A stretch of 64,000 nucleotides of DNA, taken from the NCBI GenBank assembly GCA_031835245.1, contig JAVKOQ010000070.1, forward strand, positions 149,857 to 213,856, in the 5' to 3' direction. The stretch is from Balamuthia mandrillaris (Eukaryota > Discosea > Longamoebia > Balamuthiidae). Shown piece by piece: positions 55,517 to 64,000 of this stretch. Every line of letters begins with the position of its first letter. Within the stretch, counting starts at the first letter, position 1. Under the pieces are notes generated by a model. It worked only from the letters and a program-made list of their open reading frames with translations. It made no database searches and was not told the origin of the DNA. A program made the position numbers and the translations under genes.

Positions 55517-57138
55517 TATCATTCTTTCAACATTTTTTTATTTTGTGAATTTTTATTTTTATTAAAATCATTCAAAAGATAAAAACAATAAAAAATTAAA
55601 CTTGATATTTTTAATTTATAGATATTTTTATAATGAACTTTTTTGTTTTCTGTATTTTCAAACTCTAAATCATTAATAACAGAAAAAATCAATTTATGTT
55701 TTCAACTTTCGAATTTAAACTTAATTTTTGGATTTTTAGCTAAAATATTTTGCACTTTATTGATTATATAATTTTCTGAAAACATTAAAAATGCTTCTTT
55801 TTTATAGCATTTTTGTTTAATTTTTTCTAATTTTTGTACAAAATTAACTTTTTCTGGATTTTTGTATAAAAGTAAATTAAGTGATTGAAAAATATAAGAT
55901 TTTAAACCAAAAAACTTTGTAAATTTTCAAAACAACAACAAATCCAAAGAAAATAAATATTTATCTTTTTTAAAGTAAAAATGATTAAAAAAAATGTTGT
56001 AATAGTACAATTGCTAACTTAAAATAATCTTTTTGAAAATGAGTTAATTTATTTGATTTATCAATTTGGAATAAATCTGTATCTAAAATAACGTTATTTT
56101 TTAAATCAAATTTCTTTTTAAAATCTTCATTAGTGAAAAAAGAAAAATCATAATCTATAAAGTGAAATTTATTCTTGTTTGTTATAATGAAATTTCCTAA
56201 ATTAATATCCTTTAAAATAATGTTATTTTTATGATGCAAATCAATTGTTTTTACCAAATTTATAATTAAATTAAACAAAAATTTAGAATAATGTTCGTGA
56301 TTAGTTAATGAATAAATTAGATTAGAATTTAATACATTTCCTAAATCTCTACCATTTATAAACTCTTTTACAGTATAAAAAAGTTGTTTTCAAAAAATGA
56401 TTCTATAAAAATAGATGGATTAATAATTTTTCAAAACTTTTGTTCACGTTTTCTTAAACTCACCAAAGCAACTTTTGAATCAAAATAAGTATAAATGTGA
56501 GTTTGTTTAACTGTTAGTAATTTATTTTCATTTTGTTTAGCACCTAAAAAAATAAATCCAGAAGTATTTTGATATATGTTATAGGGTAATCTATATTGTG
56601 AAAGTTTAGGTGAATCTTTTGGTTTTTCTGCAAAAACATCCTTTACAAATGAAGGTAAATAAAAATATGATTTACTTCTATCTGGTTCTTTTTTTCTGAG
56701 TAATGGGATTAACAAAATATGGTCTTTTGCTATGATTTGTTCCAAATCTATAAAAAATAATAGAATTTTTGTACTGCTTGTCTACTGAAATATTTAAGCC
56801 TTTATATTTTTTTAATAGTTGATACAAATTTTCGATATGTAGTTTAAAATCTTCTTCATTTTTTGGATAAATTGTAATTAATTTACCATACATTTGCAAA
56901 TCTAAACTTTTTGAAGAATAAATCTTGGCTAATTTATGGTTTTTAAATGCTTAAATTCTAAAAAATTATTTACACAATATGTGTAAATAATTTTTATAAC
57001 TTTGTAGTAATCCCTTATTCTGGGAGCTATATGAATTTTTCAACCTTGAAATAGTAGCGGGTAATTATGAAAAATTAAAAACTTAAAATTTTCATTTTTT
57101 GATACATTATAATTAACATTTGATGAAGAGACAACCAT
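55516..57138 (-). pseudogene. Class III lanthionine synthetase (LanKC)-like gene, frameshifted and truncated
   Basis: From ATG 57138 the pieces match LanKC in order: FQGWKIHIAPR (near 57040), FKHLK, GKLITIYPKNEEDF (56890-56850), IIFYRFGTN (about 56755), PDRSKSYFYLPSFV (about 56680), then a kinase domain with hinge YTVKEFINGRDLG (about 56365), catalytic loop ILKDINLGNFI (about 56205) and metal-binding FIDYDFSFF (about 56155). Four +/-1 shifts at short homopolymers (about 56942; T7 56689-56695; about 56380; A8 55987-55994) alternate two frames. About 170 further codons follow, but no LanC cyclase; the gene ends at the IS1221 remnant. Known LanKC enzymes phosphorylate Ser/Thr, eliminate phosphate and cyclise with Cys. 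Confidence 0.8.
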
Positions 57139-57154
57139 AATTTAATTATAATAA

Positions 57155-57325
57155 TTATTTTTTATAAATAATTATTGTGCATTGATTTGTGTCAATTTTT
57201 TCAAGTTCATTTTGTTTTGCTGCTAAATTCATTTCTTTATAACTAATGTTTAATTTATTAAAATCTAAAGAATCCAAATTATTTAGTAAATTTGCGTTGA
57301 GTAAAATAGTTGATAAATTGTTCAT
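57155..57325 (-). CDS. Small 56-residue peptide, candidate lanthipeptide precursor
   Basis: An intact ORF of 56 codons, 16 bases upstream of the LanKC-like gene on the same strand, with AGAAAG ahead of its ATG and a TATAAT (57348-57353) 22 bases further. The N-terminal 45 residues are Leu/Asn/Asp-rich and lack Cys (MNNLSTILLNANLL, LDSLDFNKLNI); the C-terminus is short, DTNQCTIIIYKK, with its single Cys flanked by two Thr. This leader-plus-core layout and its place directly before a LanKC gene suggest a precursor peptide. That role is inferred from position; only one thioether ring could form, and the peptide has no homologue known to me. Confidence 0.6.
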   Translation of the reverse strand: MNNLSTILLNANLLNNLDSLDFNKLNISYKEMNLAAKQNELEKIDTNQCTIIIYKK

Positions 57326-57347
57326 ATATACTTTCTATGTAAATTGA

Positions 57348-57353
57348 ATTATA
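57348..57353 (-). promoter_or_regulatory. -10 box of the peptide-lanKC operon
   Basis: Perfect TATAAT on the minus strand, 22 bases upstream of the peptide ATG. No convincing -35 box is visible. Confidence 0.5.
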
Positions 57354-57486
57354 TTAAAGTAAAATGTAAAAAAATTTTAAAATACAAAACATTATTAAGT
57401 TAATTTTTACAATAAAATTTTACTCTTTTTTAAAAAAGACATAAATTTTACTATTTTAAAAAATGGGTTATAAAAATTTTAGACTT

Positions 57487-58323
57487 TTATTTCATCCATC
57501 CCAGTCTGGATTTAAAATTATGTTTTTTGTTTAAATCTAAAACTAATGGAGTCAAGGTTACTAAACAAAAAGTATAAACAGGAAGTGTAATTGTAGATTT
57601 AAGAATTATTGGAGTTAAATAAAAAAAGAAATACTGTGAAATATATCTATCTTTTCCTGTTCTGTTTAAAAATCTATTGTAGTATCTAACAAATGCAATT
57701 GGATGTCAAAAATATCTAAAGACAACAAAAATAAATACTAAAATAACAAAAACTACAAATGCCAATCTTCATTTTCTATTATGTGTTTTATGATATAGAA
57801 ACAATAATGTTCCACCAACAAAAAAAGCAAATGAATAAATCACAGCTAAAAGACCAATAATTAATTGTTTATTAAAAATCCCTTTTCAGGATTTAGAAGT
57901 TCTTTGAATTTCTGAATCAGGCATTTTGAGGTAGTAAATTAAAACTACAGATGCAACTATAAAAGTAAGGACTGTTGGAAGAAGAAGTCAAATATCCCTT
58001 TTAGAATTTAACAAAAAGAGAAATCCTGATGCAATAATAGCAATAAGAGGAGGAATAATTCCATACTCATATGCTCAAAGATGAATTTGTCCTTTAATTA
58101 ATGCGTTCATAATATCAAATATAAAAGCAACAACAGCACCTTTAAATGTGCCTAAAATAATTCCTAAAAATAAATAGAAAGGAATTTCAAAAGCTACATT
58201 AAACCTAGAAGGTAAATGTACTTTTAAAATAAACGTTAACGCTGAAAATATTGCTAATAAAAAACCACTAATTACAATATCAAATGTTGAAAATAGGAAA
58301 AAAGTTTTTCAATTAATTTTCAT
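57487..58323 (-). CDS. ECF transporter S component-like membrane protein
   Basis: A 278-residue, strongly hydrophobic protein with about six membrane helices. The segment IPFYLFLGIILGTFKGAVV, followed by FIFDIMNALI, matches the substrate-binding S component of energy-coupling factor transporters (folate/pantothenate type layout). The rest is less typical, with a long charged loop (MPDSEIQRTSKSWKG) and RYYNRFLNRTGKDRYIS. Substrate unknown. GAAGG precedes the ATG. It is upstream of the small peptide gene on the same strand, separated by 161 AT-rich bases that include a separate promoter, so membership in the same unit is uncertain. Confidence 0.65.
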
Positions 58324-58530
58324 AACACCTTCTTTCTTTTTAAATTTATAAAAAATTTAATCTAAAAAACATTATATTAAAATAAGTTTATAGATAAATT
58401 TTTAAATTAATACAAAAATAAAAAACTTTTTAAAAAATACATAATTAAAAAAATAGTGATAAAATTGCAAATTATTCAAGATTAAAACTTGATTAATTCA
58501 ACTTTAGTAAAAACCAGTAAAAAAATAGGT

Positions 58531-59061
58531 ATGATGTCTAAAGATAAAGAAAAGCAAAGCACAATTAATGTGCAAGCTTATAAATTTAATGGCAAACTTT
58601 ATTGTCAGTGAAATACAGCTAAAATTGTTCAAAATACATCAAAACACTTGATATTGAACCTAAAATGGTCTAAAGTTAAAAGTGATAAATCACATTGAGT
58701 TGTAAAAGAACCTACATTATGAATCTTTCCAAAACACAAGTTTTATAATGCACTAGTAAGATTTAAAGCAAATGAGGTAAATATTTATATCAACTTAGCA
58801 TCGCCATTTATTTTAGAAGATAACACAGTAAAATATATAGATTTTGATTTGGATTTAAAAATTTGCCCGCAAAAAACAATAAAAATTTTAGATGTTTTAG
58901 AATTTTTTACAAATTCTTTAAAAATGAAGTATTCTCATAAACTAAAAGACGTTTTAATAGATCAAATAAACGAACTAATAAGAGATAATCTAAAAAGTAA
59001 GTATATATTTGATAATGAAGTTGTCTTGAATTATCTAAAGCTTGCAGAAAAAAATTCTTAG
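58531..59061 (+). CDS. DUF402-domain protein (nucleoside phosphatase-like)
   Basis: A 176-residue protein. The segments LWIFPKHKFYNALVRF, then NIYINLASPFILED and FDLDLKICPQKTIKILD, reproduce the DUF402 core (aromatic-Pro followed by Y-N-I-N and D-x-D-L motifs) found in FAU-1/YgaC-like proteins, which hydrolyse nucleoside tri/diphosphates in some firmicutes. The first 60 residues are poorly conserved and contain several TGA-encoded Trp. I chose ATG 58531, with a second ATG directly following. It is a single gene with a terminator. Confidence 0.75.
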
Positions 59062-59085
59062 CTAAAGTTATATAAAATTATAGAT

Positions 59086-59112
59086 AAAAATCACTTAATT
59101 TAAGTGATTTTT
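59086..59112. terminator. Terminator after the DUF402 gene
   Basis: Perfect 12-bp stem AAAAATCACTTA / TAAGTGATTTTT with a 3-base loop; can serve the convergent pseudogene as well. Confidence 0.85.
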
Positions 59113-59119
59113 ATTTTTA

Positions 59120-59432
59120 TTATTTAGAAGTTTGTTTTTCTGTATTCTCTTCAAAGGTTTCTTCCAAATCTTCTAAATCTTCTTCAATATCTGATAATAA
59201 TTTTTCAGTTTTAGGGATTATGTTTCTTGCTTCGGAAAGAGACTCTTTAACTTTAAATTTAGAATTTTTTACAAATTCAAAATCTTACTTTGAAAAATGA
59301 GATTGTTTCTTTGAATTAGATTTTAAAATTTGGATTTTAGTTTCATTATCTGGATCTGAAGATTCTACATATCATTTGCCATCTTTTTTGTTTACACCTA
59401 CATTTTGATGTATATAAAAATTCTTCGGACAT
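59120..59432 (-). pseudogene. Small acidic hypothetical protein, decayed
   Basis: A former protein of about 104 residues starting MSEEFLYTS after AAAGAGG. A frameshift follows within 10 codons (near 59400) and a TAA lies at 59285-59287. The remaining C-terminus is very acidic and helical (LLSDIEEDLEDLEETFEE), ending QTSK. I do not recognise a family. Intact copies may exist in other strains. Confidence 0.6.
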
Positions 59433-59556
59433 ATTTTTAACCTCTTTGATTATATTTGTACTTAAATTATATTCCTAAAATAAAACTCAAGAAGAATTTT
59501 TAAAATCTTGAAAAAGCATAATAACTTATTTTGTTATAATTTTTATTGTGAAAAAA

Positions 59557-60441
59557 ATGAAATTAATCGCAGATGAGCAAACTAGATTAGATATTTTTTT
59601 AAGAAAAAAACTCGAACTTAGTCGAGTTTTTGTTCAAGAAATTATTGCAAACAATCAAGTTTGAGTGGATAATCAAATTGTAAATAAGAAAAATTTTATT
59701 CTCAAACAAGGAAGTCAAATTGAAGTTCATTATCAAGAAAAAGAACAGAATATCATTGCAAAAGCACAAGATATTGAACTTAAAATTGTTTTTGAAGATG
59801 AAAATGTAATCGTAGTTGATAAACCAACAAATATGGTTGTTCATCCAGCTCCTGGAAATTATGAAAATACATTAGTAAATGCTTTAGTTTACAAATTTGC
59901 TCAGCTTTCAAATGTCAATGGTTCTCTAAGACCTGGAATTGTTCATCGACTTGATAAAGATACCTCTGGTCTTATGTTGGTTGCTAAAAACGATAAAATG
60001 CATAATTTTTTAGCTCAGCAATTAAAAGAAAGAAAAATCAAGCGAAAATATTACGCAATTATAGAAGGTCAACTAGAGAATCAAATCAGTCATATTAACT
60101 TACCAATTGCTCGTGATGAAAAAAACAGAAAGAAAATGAGTGTATCTCATTTTAATTCCAAAGAAGCTATTACTCATGTCTTTGTTGAAAAATATTTTCA
60201 TTATAAAAAGAAAGTGTTTTCCTTTGTAAGATGTGAATTAGAAACTGGTCGAACACATCAAATCAGAGTTCATTTAGCGTATATTAAACATCCTGTTTAT
60301 GGCGATCCTGTTTATGGTAAAAAAGTTGATGATTTTAATCAAAGACTTCATGCTTATGAAATTGAATTTATAAATATTGATGGTAAAACTTTAAAATTTA
60401 ATTCAAAACTACCAAAAGAATTTGATATTGTAAATCAATAA
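59557..60441 (+). CDS. rluD: RluA/RluD-family 23S rRNA pseudouridine synthase
   Basis: A 294-residue synthase with an N-terminal S4 RNA-binding domain (residues 1-70; LSRVFVQEIIANNQVWVDN) and a catalytic domain with the family motif PGIVHRLDKDTSGLMLVAK (catalytic Asp in HRLDKDTSG), plus the later segment ETGRTHQIRVHLA and a YGDPVYG motif. It converts uridine to pseudouridine in 23S rRNA. A TATAAT at 59535-59540 is only 8 bases from an in-frame GTG (59548) and 17 from this ATG, so the mRNA may be leaderless and start at the GTG (three residues longer). Confidence 0.9.
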
Positions 60442-60457
60442 AATTTGTTAATATTAA

Positions 60458-60485
60458 AAAAACTTACTAAAAATAGTAAGTTTTT
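60458..60485. terminator. Terminator between rluD and the ABC operon
   Basis: Stem AAAAACTTACT / AGTAAGTTTTT with loop AAAAAT, between convergent genes; usable in both directions. Confidence 0.83.
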
Positions 60486-62117
60486 ATTTATCTAAATAAA
60501 TTATATAATCAAATGCTTGTTCTCTTTTGTTGTCATTATGATGTGAAATATAAATTAATGTAAGGTCTTGATCATTTAATAATAAATTTAGAGCAATTTC
60601 CAAATTTTCTTTATCAATGTTAGATAATCCTTCATCTATTATTAACACATCTTTTTTAAAATATAAATTTCTTGCTAACGCTATTCTTTGCATTTGACCA
60701 GTTGAGACATCATTATCATCTTCTTGTCCTAAGATTTTATTTTTATCTATTGTTTGCAAATTTAATTTTTCAATTAGGTTATTTAGCTTGTTTTTATCAG
60801 AATTTTCTTCAAATAAAACAATATTATTTTCTATATTTGCTTCAAGTAAAAGCGAGTTATTTGCTAGATAGTTAAAGTGTTTGTTTATTCATTTAAAATC
60901 AATCTCTTTAACTTCATATTTAGCATTTAGTAAAACATTTCCATCATAGTTTTTCTCAAGACCTAAAAGAATTCTGGCAAGCGTAAACTTACCTGAACCA
61001 TTTGAACCTTTTATAATGTATTTTTTAGCTGGATATATAATTAAATTTTTATTGTTATACAATGTTTTATCCTTTAATTTTAAAGAGAGATTTTTAATTA
61101 AAATGCTTGAAAATACTTCATTTTCTAAGTTAAATGCACTTACTGTAAGTGTTAAATTAAATGGTGCAATATTTTGTGTATCTTGAATTTCTTTTTTGGC
61201 CTTTTTTACTTGAAGAAATTTTAAAATATCTTCAATTGTTTCATTTAGATGATCAAAAAAGTTATCTAACAAAGAACCAACAAATGCAATAATTGAAACT
61301 GATTTAATCAACTCAAATACATCATTTTTATGAACTAAACCAAAATAAACTATTATCACACCACTTACAAAAAGTTTAAAAACTAAATTTAAATTTTCTG
61401 AAATTAAAGAAAAAAACTTAGAAGTTTTTAAATAATTATTGTAAACATTTAAATTTGCATCTAGTTTTTTTGCAAATAATTTATTAAGTTTTTCTTTTTT
61501 ATTTAGAGTATACAACGCTGGTAAATAAGAAATGATACCTGTTATATTTTCATTAAATTTATTTCAAGATTCTGTTTTTGCAATAAATGTTTTTTTTTTT
61601 TTAATTTTGGCTTTATAAATAAAGAAAAATTAAAAAATAATACTAACAAAGCTACTATAGTAACTCCAAGAATTCACTTGGTATAAAACGCAAAAATTAA
61701 AATTGCAATTATATATAAAAGATTTTTTAAAATTTCAATTAATGCTAAATAATATTTTTCAATTCTTTCTCCAATGTTGTTTTTAATTTGTGAATAATAA
61801 TAACCTTCAGAATTTTTGTTATATTCACTTAAATTAACCTTATCAAAAACCTTAATTGTTTTAGAAACAAGTTTGAGTTTTAAAATATTTATAAAACCTG
61901 TAAAAACAGCATTATGATAACCTGTAAAAACAGCAGAAACTATAAAAGATAGAATTAGAATAAGTGAAGTAATAACAAGTTTTTGATAGTTATGTTCTTC
62001 TAGAAATGTAAACAAATAGTAAGGAGCAACTGTAATAACAAAAGATGTAATTAAATATTGTAAAACATAAAAAATATTTCAAATATTAAATAAAAATAAT
62101 TTTGATTTTGTACTCAT
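60484..62117 (-). pseudogene. ABC half-transporter (exporter type), frame broken at an A13 tract
   Basis: About 540 codons: a type I exporter membrane domain with roughly six helices (residues 1-300) and an ATPase domain. From ATG 62117 (MSTKSKLF, after GAAGGAAAA) the frame holds until an A13 tract (61590-61602), where it shifts; the rest continues cleanly in the next frame. A tract of 14 or 11 A would restore one protein, so phase variation is possible. Walker A reads GSNGSGKFT, with Phe in place of the usual Ser/Thr after Lys. The signature is STGQMQRIALARNL and Walker B is VLIIDEGLSNID. It follows the second half-transporter by 12 bases and ends at TAA 60484. Confidence 0.82.
61590..61602 (-). 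repeat. A13 homopolymer inside the ABC transporter gene
   Basis: Thirteen consecutive A on the coding strand, the longest homopolymer inside a gene body in this window. It lies exactly at the point where the reading frame breaks. Confidence 0.9.
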
Positions 62118-62129
62118 TTTTCCTTCTTT

Positions 62130-63716
62130 TTATAGCCTAATTACCTCACCAAATTGCTCTAATATTTGTTCATTAAAATGATGACTAATAGCAATAATTG
62201 TTTTATCTTGTTGATTTAAAATGTTAGATCAAATAAGATTACTAAACTCTTTTTCTATATTATCTAGCGCTTCGTCTAAACACCAAATATCAAAGTTTCC
62301 ATATTTTAATCTAGCTAAAATTATTCTTTGTTTTTCTCCTTCAGATAAAGAATCAGAAGTTACTTCAGTATCAAGTGATAATTTTTTAATTTTAAATTCA
62401 TCAATTAGTGATTCCACTCTTTCTAGGTCTGGATTGTCATCTCACATAACTATGTTATTCAATAAAATATCATTAAAAATTGTGTTTTGATTGTCAATTA
62501 ATCCAATGTTTTTTAATGTATTTTTAGGATTTAATTCTTTTGTATCAACTTCATTATTTATCAAAATTGTACCTTCGTAATTTGTTTCTAAATTAGCTAT
62601 TAACTTTAAAAGTGTTGATTCTCCACTTCCTGAAGCTCCAACTATTGCATATTTTTTATTTTGCATAATTTCAAGATTTAAATTTTGAAAAATGAAGTCA
62701 TTTTCATTACTTTTATATGATAAATTATTTAATTTTATTGACTTAATTTTATCTATGTTTTCAACTTTAAAACTTGGTTGTTCGTGTGTTTCTAATATTT
62801 TTTTCAATGTTGGACCATATGTCATTAAAGGAAAAATTGAATTAAATAAAAGAGTAAAAGAAAAACTAATAATTATTAAATAAGAAAGCAAAAGAATAAA
62901 GCTTGATTTTCCTATGAAATTATTATAAATTAGTAAAGCAATTTCAACTATACTAATTCCAACAAATAAAACTGAAATAAAATTTCCAAATGAATTTGCT
63001 CAATCTGTTTTTAGATTAAATTTAAATTTATTTGCATATATATTTTCAGTTTTTTTAAATATTAAATTATTAAAAATATTAACTTTATTAAAGAAGTAAA
63101 ATATAGAAAATAATGAAAAAGTTTTAACCTGTTTTTGAGCATATTCTTCATATTTTTGCATTAATATTTGGAATTTATATTGAAATCTTGGAATAATTAT
63201 TATAAAAAAGGCAAGAATTAAAAACTGTGAAAAAATTATTGTTAAAAACATTATTCAAGATCATTGACTTAAAACAAATATAAAAACTAATGGTATTGTA
63301 AACGAAGAAATAAATTTAAATAAATAATCATGGAAAATCTCCAAAAGAAGCATTGTTGAATCTAAGTATTCATTAAACAATGCAACGGTTTTATTTCTTT
63401 GTTTGCTAATTTGAGAAAAACTCTGATTAGATAAATTATCTATTATTTTTTCTTGAAGTAATTTATATGTTTTTCTAGTAACAGATATCTTAAAAGCAGT
63501 TAAAATCCACTGAATTATTATAGATAAAACAAGTGAAAATAAACAAATTAATAATCAAATTAAAAACTCATCAAATTTAATTTCATTTAAAAAATAATCA
63601 ACAATATATTTGTATGAATATAAATTTAATGATAAAAATGCTACAAAGATATTTTGTAGCACAAAGATAAAAATATTTTTGGTTTTATCAAATGATAAAA
63701 TTTTTAAAATGCTCAT
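62130..63716 (-). CDS. ABC half-transporter (exporter type) with altered Walker A
   Basis: A 528-residue protein with an N-terminal membrane domain of about six helices (residues 1-290) and a C-terminal ATPase domain, the layout of peptide or lipid exporters of the MsbA/LagD class without a peptidase domain. The signature SLSEGEKQRIILARLKYG and Walker B IWCLDEALDNIE are present, but Walker A reads GASGSGESTLL: the invariant Lys is Glu (one base, AAA to GAA). ATP hydrolysis at this site should be lost. The frame is otherwise intact. It starts 10 bases after a small peptide gene and is followed by its partner. Confidence 0.85.
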
Positions 63717-63726
63717 AAATATCTTT

Positions 63727-63900
63727 CTATAAAATTTTCATTATATATTTTTGTACAAAAAATGTTAAAGTGATTTTTAAAATTTTTTGTTTTATCTTAT
63801 CAATATTATCTTTGAGAACAATATTTTCCAAATTATCTACTTTATCTAAAAGTGAAATAAAAAAATTAGATAATTTATTATCATATAATGAAATTTTCAT
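63727..63900 (-). CDS. Small 57-residue peptide at the head of the ABC operon
   Basis: An intact ORF with AAAGGA before its ATG, 10 bases upstream of the ABC gene and same strand. It begins MKISLYDNKLSNFFISLL, continues with LDKVDNLENI, and ends in a hydrophobic/basic segment (KITLTFFVQKYIMKIL). No Cys and no signal peptide cleavage motif. It could be a translated leader, an exported peptide or a small membrane protein. The segment LDKVDNLENI loosely resembles LDSLDFNKLNI in the peptide upstream of the LanKC-like gene; this is too short to prove relation. Confidence 0.55.
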   Translation of the reverse strand: MKISLYDNKLSNFFISLLDKVDNLENIVLKDNIDKIKQKILKITLTFFVQKYIMKIL

Positions 63901-63940
63901 ATATTATTTTTCCTTTCTTTCATATAAGAAAATTTTATTT

Positions 63941-63971
63941 TTCTTTCTTTCTTTCTTTTTTTTTTTTTTTT
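63941..63971 (-). repeat. (AAAG)n plus A16 tract upstream of the ABC operon
   Basis: On the coding strand of the ABC operon, 16 A (63956-63971) run into about four AAAG units, 40-70 bases before the peptide ATG. Both types of simple repeat are prone to slippage, and the placement in the presumed promoter recalls the vlp poly(A) switches. Confidence 0.8.
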
Positions 63972-64000
63972 AAGAAATAAAAAGATTCTTTTACACTCAC

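Noticed and set aside
57425-57438. Palindrome CTTTTTTAAAAAAG as a terminator of the ECF S gene
   Set aside because: It is pure A/T apart from one pair and would form a very weak stem.
61590-61602. Programmed ribosomal frameshift at the A13 tract
   Set aside because: Possible, but no downstream structure or neighbouring stop arrangement supports it; replication slippage is the simpler explanation.

Overview
The window is AT-rich, uses TGA as tryptophan throughout (nearly every long gene contains in-frame TGA), and carries a tRNA-Trp with anticodon UCA that reads UGA. This is a mollicute using translation table 4. The six-gene cluster of variable lipoproteins, each with the signal peptide VKKSIFSKKLL...AISC, a homopolymeric poly(A) promoter and tandem-repeat C-terminus, interleaved with two IS1221-type elements, identifies Mycoplasma (Mesomycoplasma) hyorhinis and its vlp locus. 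All gene boundaries here were worked out with TGA=Trp.

Layout. 1-4.2 kb (+): end of gltX, a small hypothetical, two SPOUT RNA methyltransferases, tRNA-Trp (-), a split chromate transporter and a PD-(D/E)xK nuclease. 4.2-13.2 kb (-): a decayed defence block: hsdR with an internal stop, an intact long hsdM, no hsdS, and an SF1 helicase pseudogene. 13.3-16.6 kb (-): metG, a TrmN6-like methyltransferase and a nicotinate phosphoribosyltransferase in a tight operon. 17-26.6 kb: the vlp locus, three vlp genes, an orphan vlp promoter, IS1221 (-), two vlp genes, IS1221 (+), one vlp gene. Three vlp reading frames are intact and three are frameshifted inside their repeats. 26.6-32.8 kb (+): gpsA, the mraZ-rsmH-ftsZ division cluster, a double PEBP-domain protein and a tyrosine recombinase.

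32.8-52.5 kb (-): a peptide uptake and degradation region. oppB-oppC-oppD-oppF overlap end to end, then come a 2,754-residue PDxFFG surface protein carrying an HEXXH motif and an OppA-type lipoprotein, with two PepF oligopeptidase paralogues on either side. 52.7-55.4 kb (+): efp, a small hypothetical and tkt.

55.5-64 kb: the most unusual part. A small Cys-containing peptide gene is followed by a broken gene whose pieces match, in order, the lyase and kinase domains of class III lanthionine synthetases (LanKC). It is cut off, before any cyclase domain, exactly at a 41-bp solo end of IS1221. Further on are an ECF S component, a DUF402 protein, a decayed acidic protein, an RluD-type pseudouridine synthase, and an operon of a 57-residue peptide plus two ABC half-exporters. 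Both exporters carry Walker A substitutions; one has a frame-breaking A13 tract, and an A16/(AAAG)n tract lies upstream. I read this as a decaying lanthipeptide-like peptide modification and export system, which I do not know to be described in mycoplasmas; the link between the LanKC part and the ABC operon is inference.
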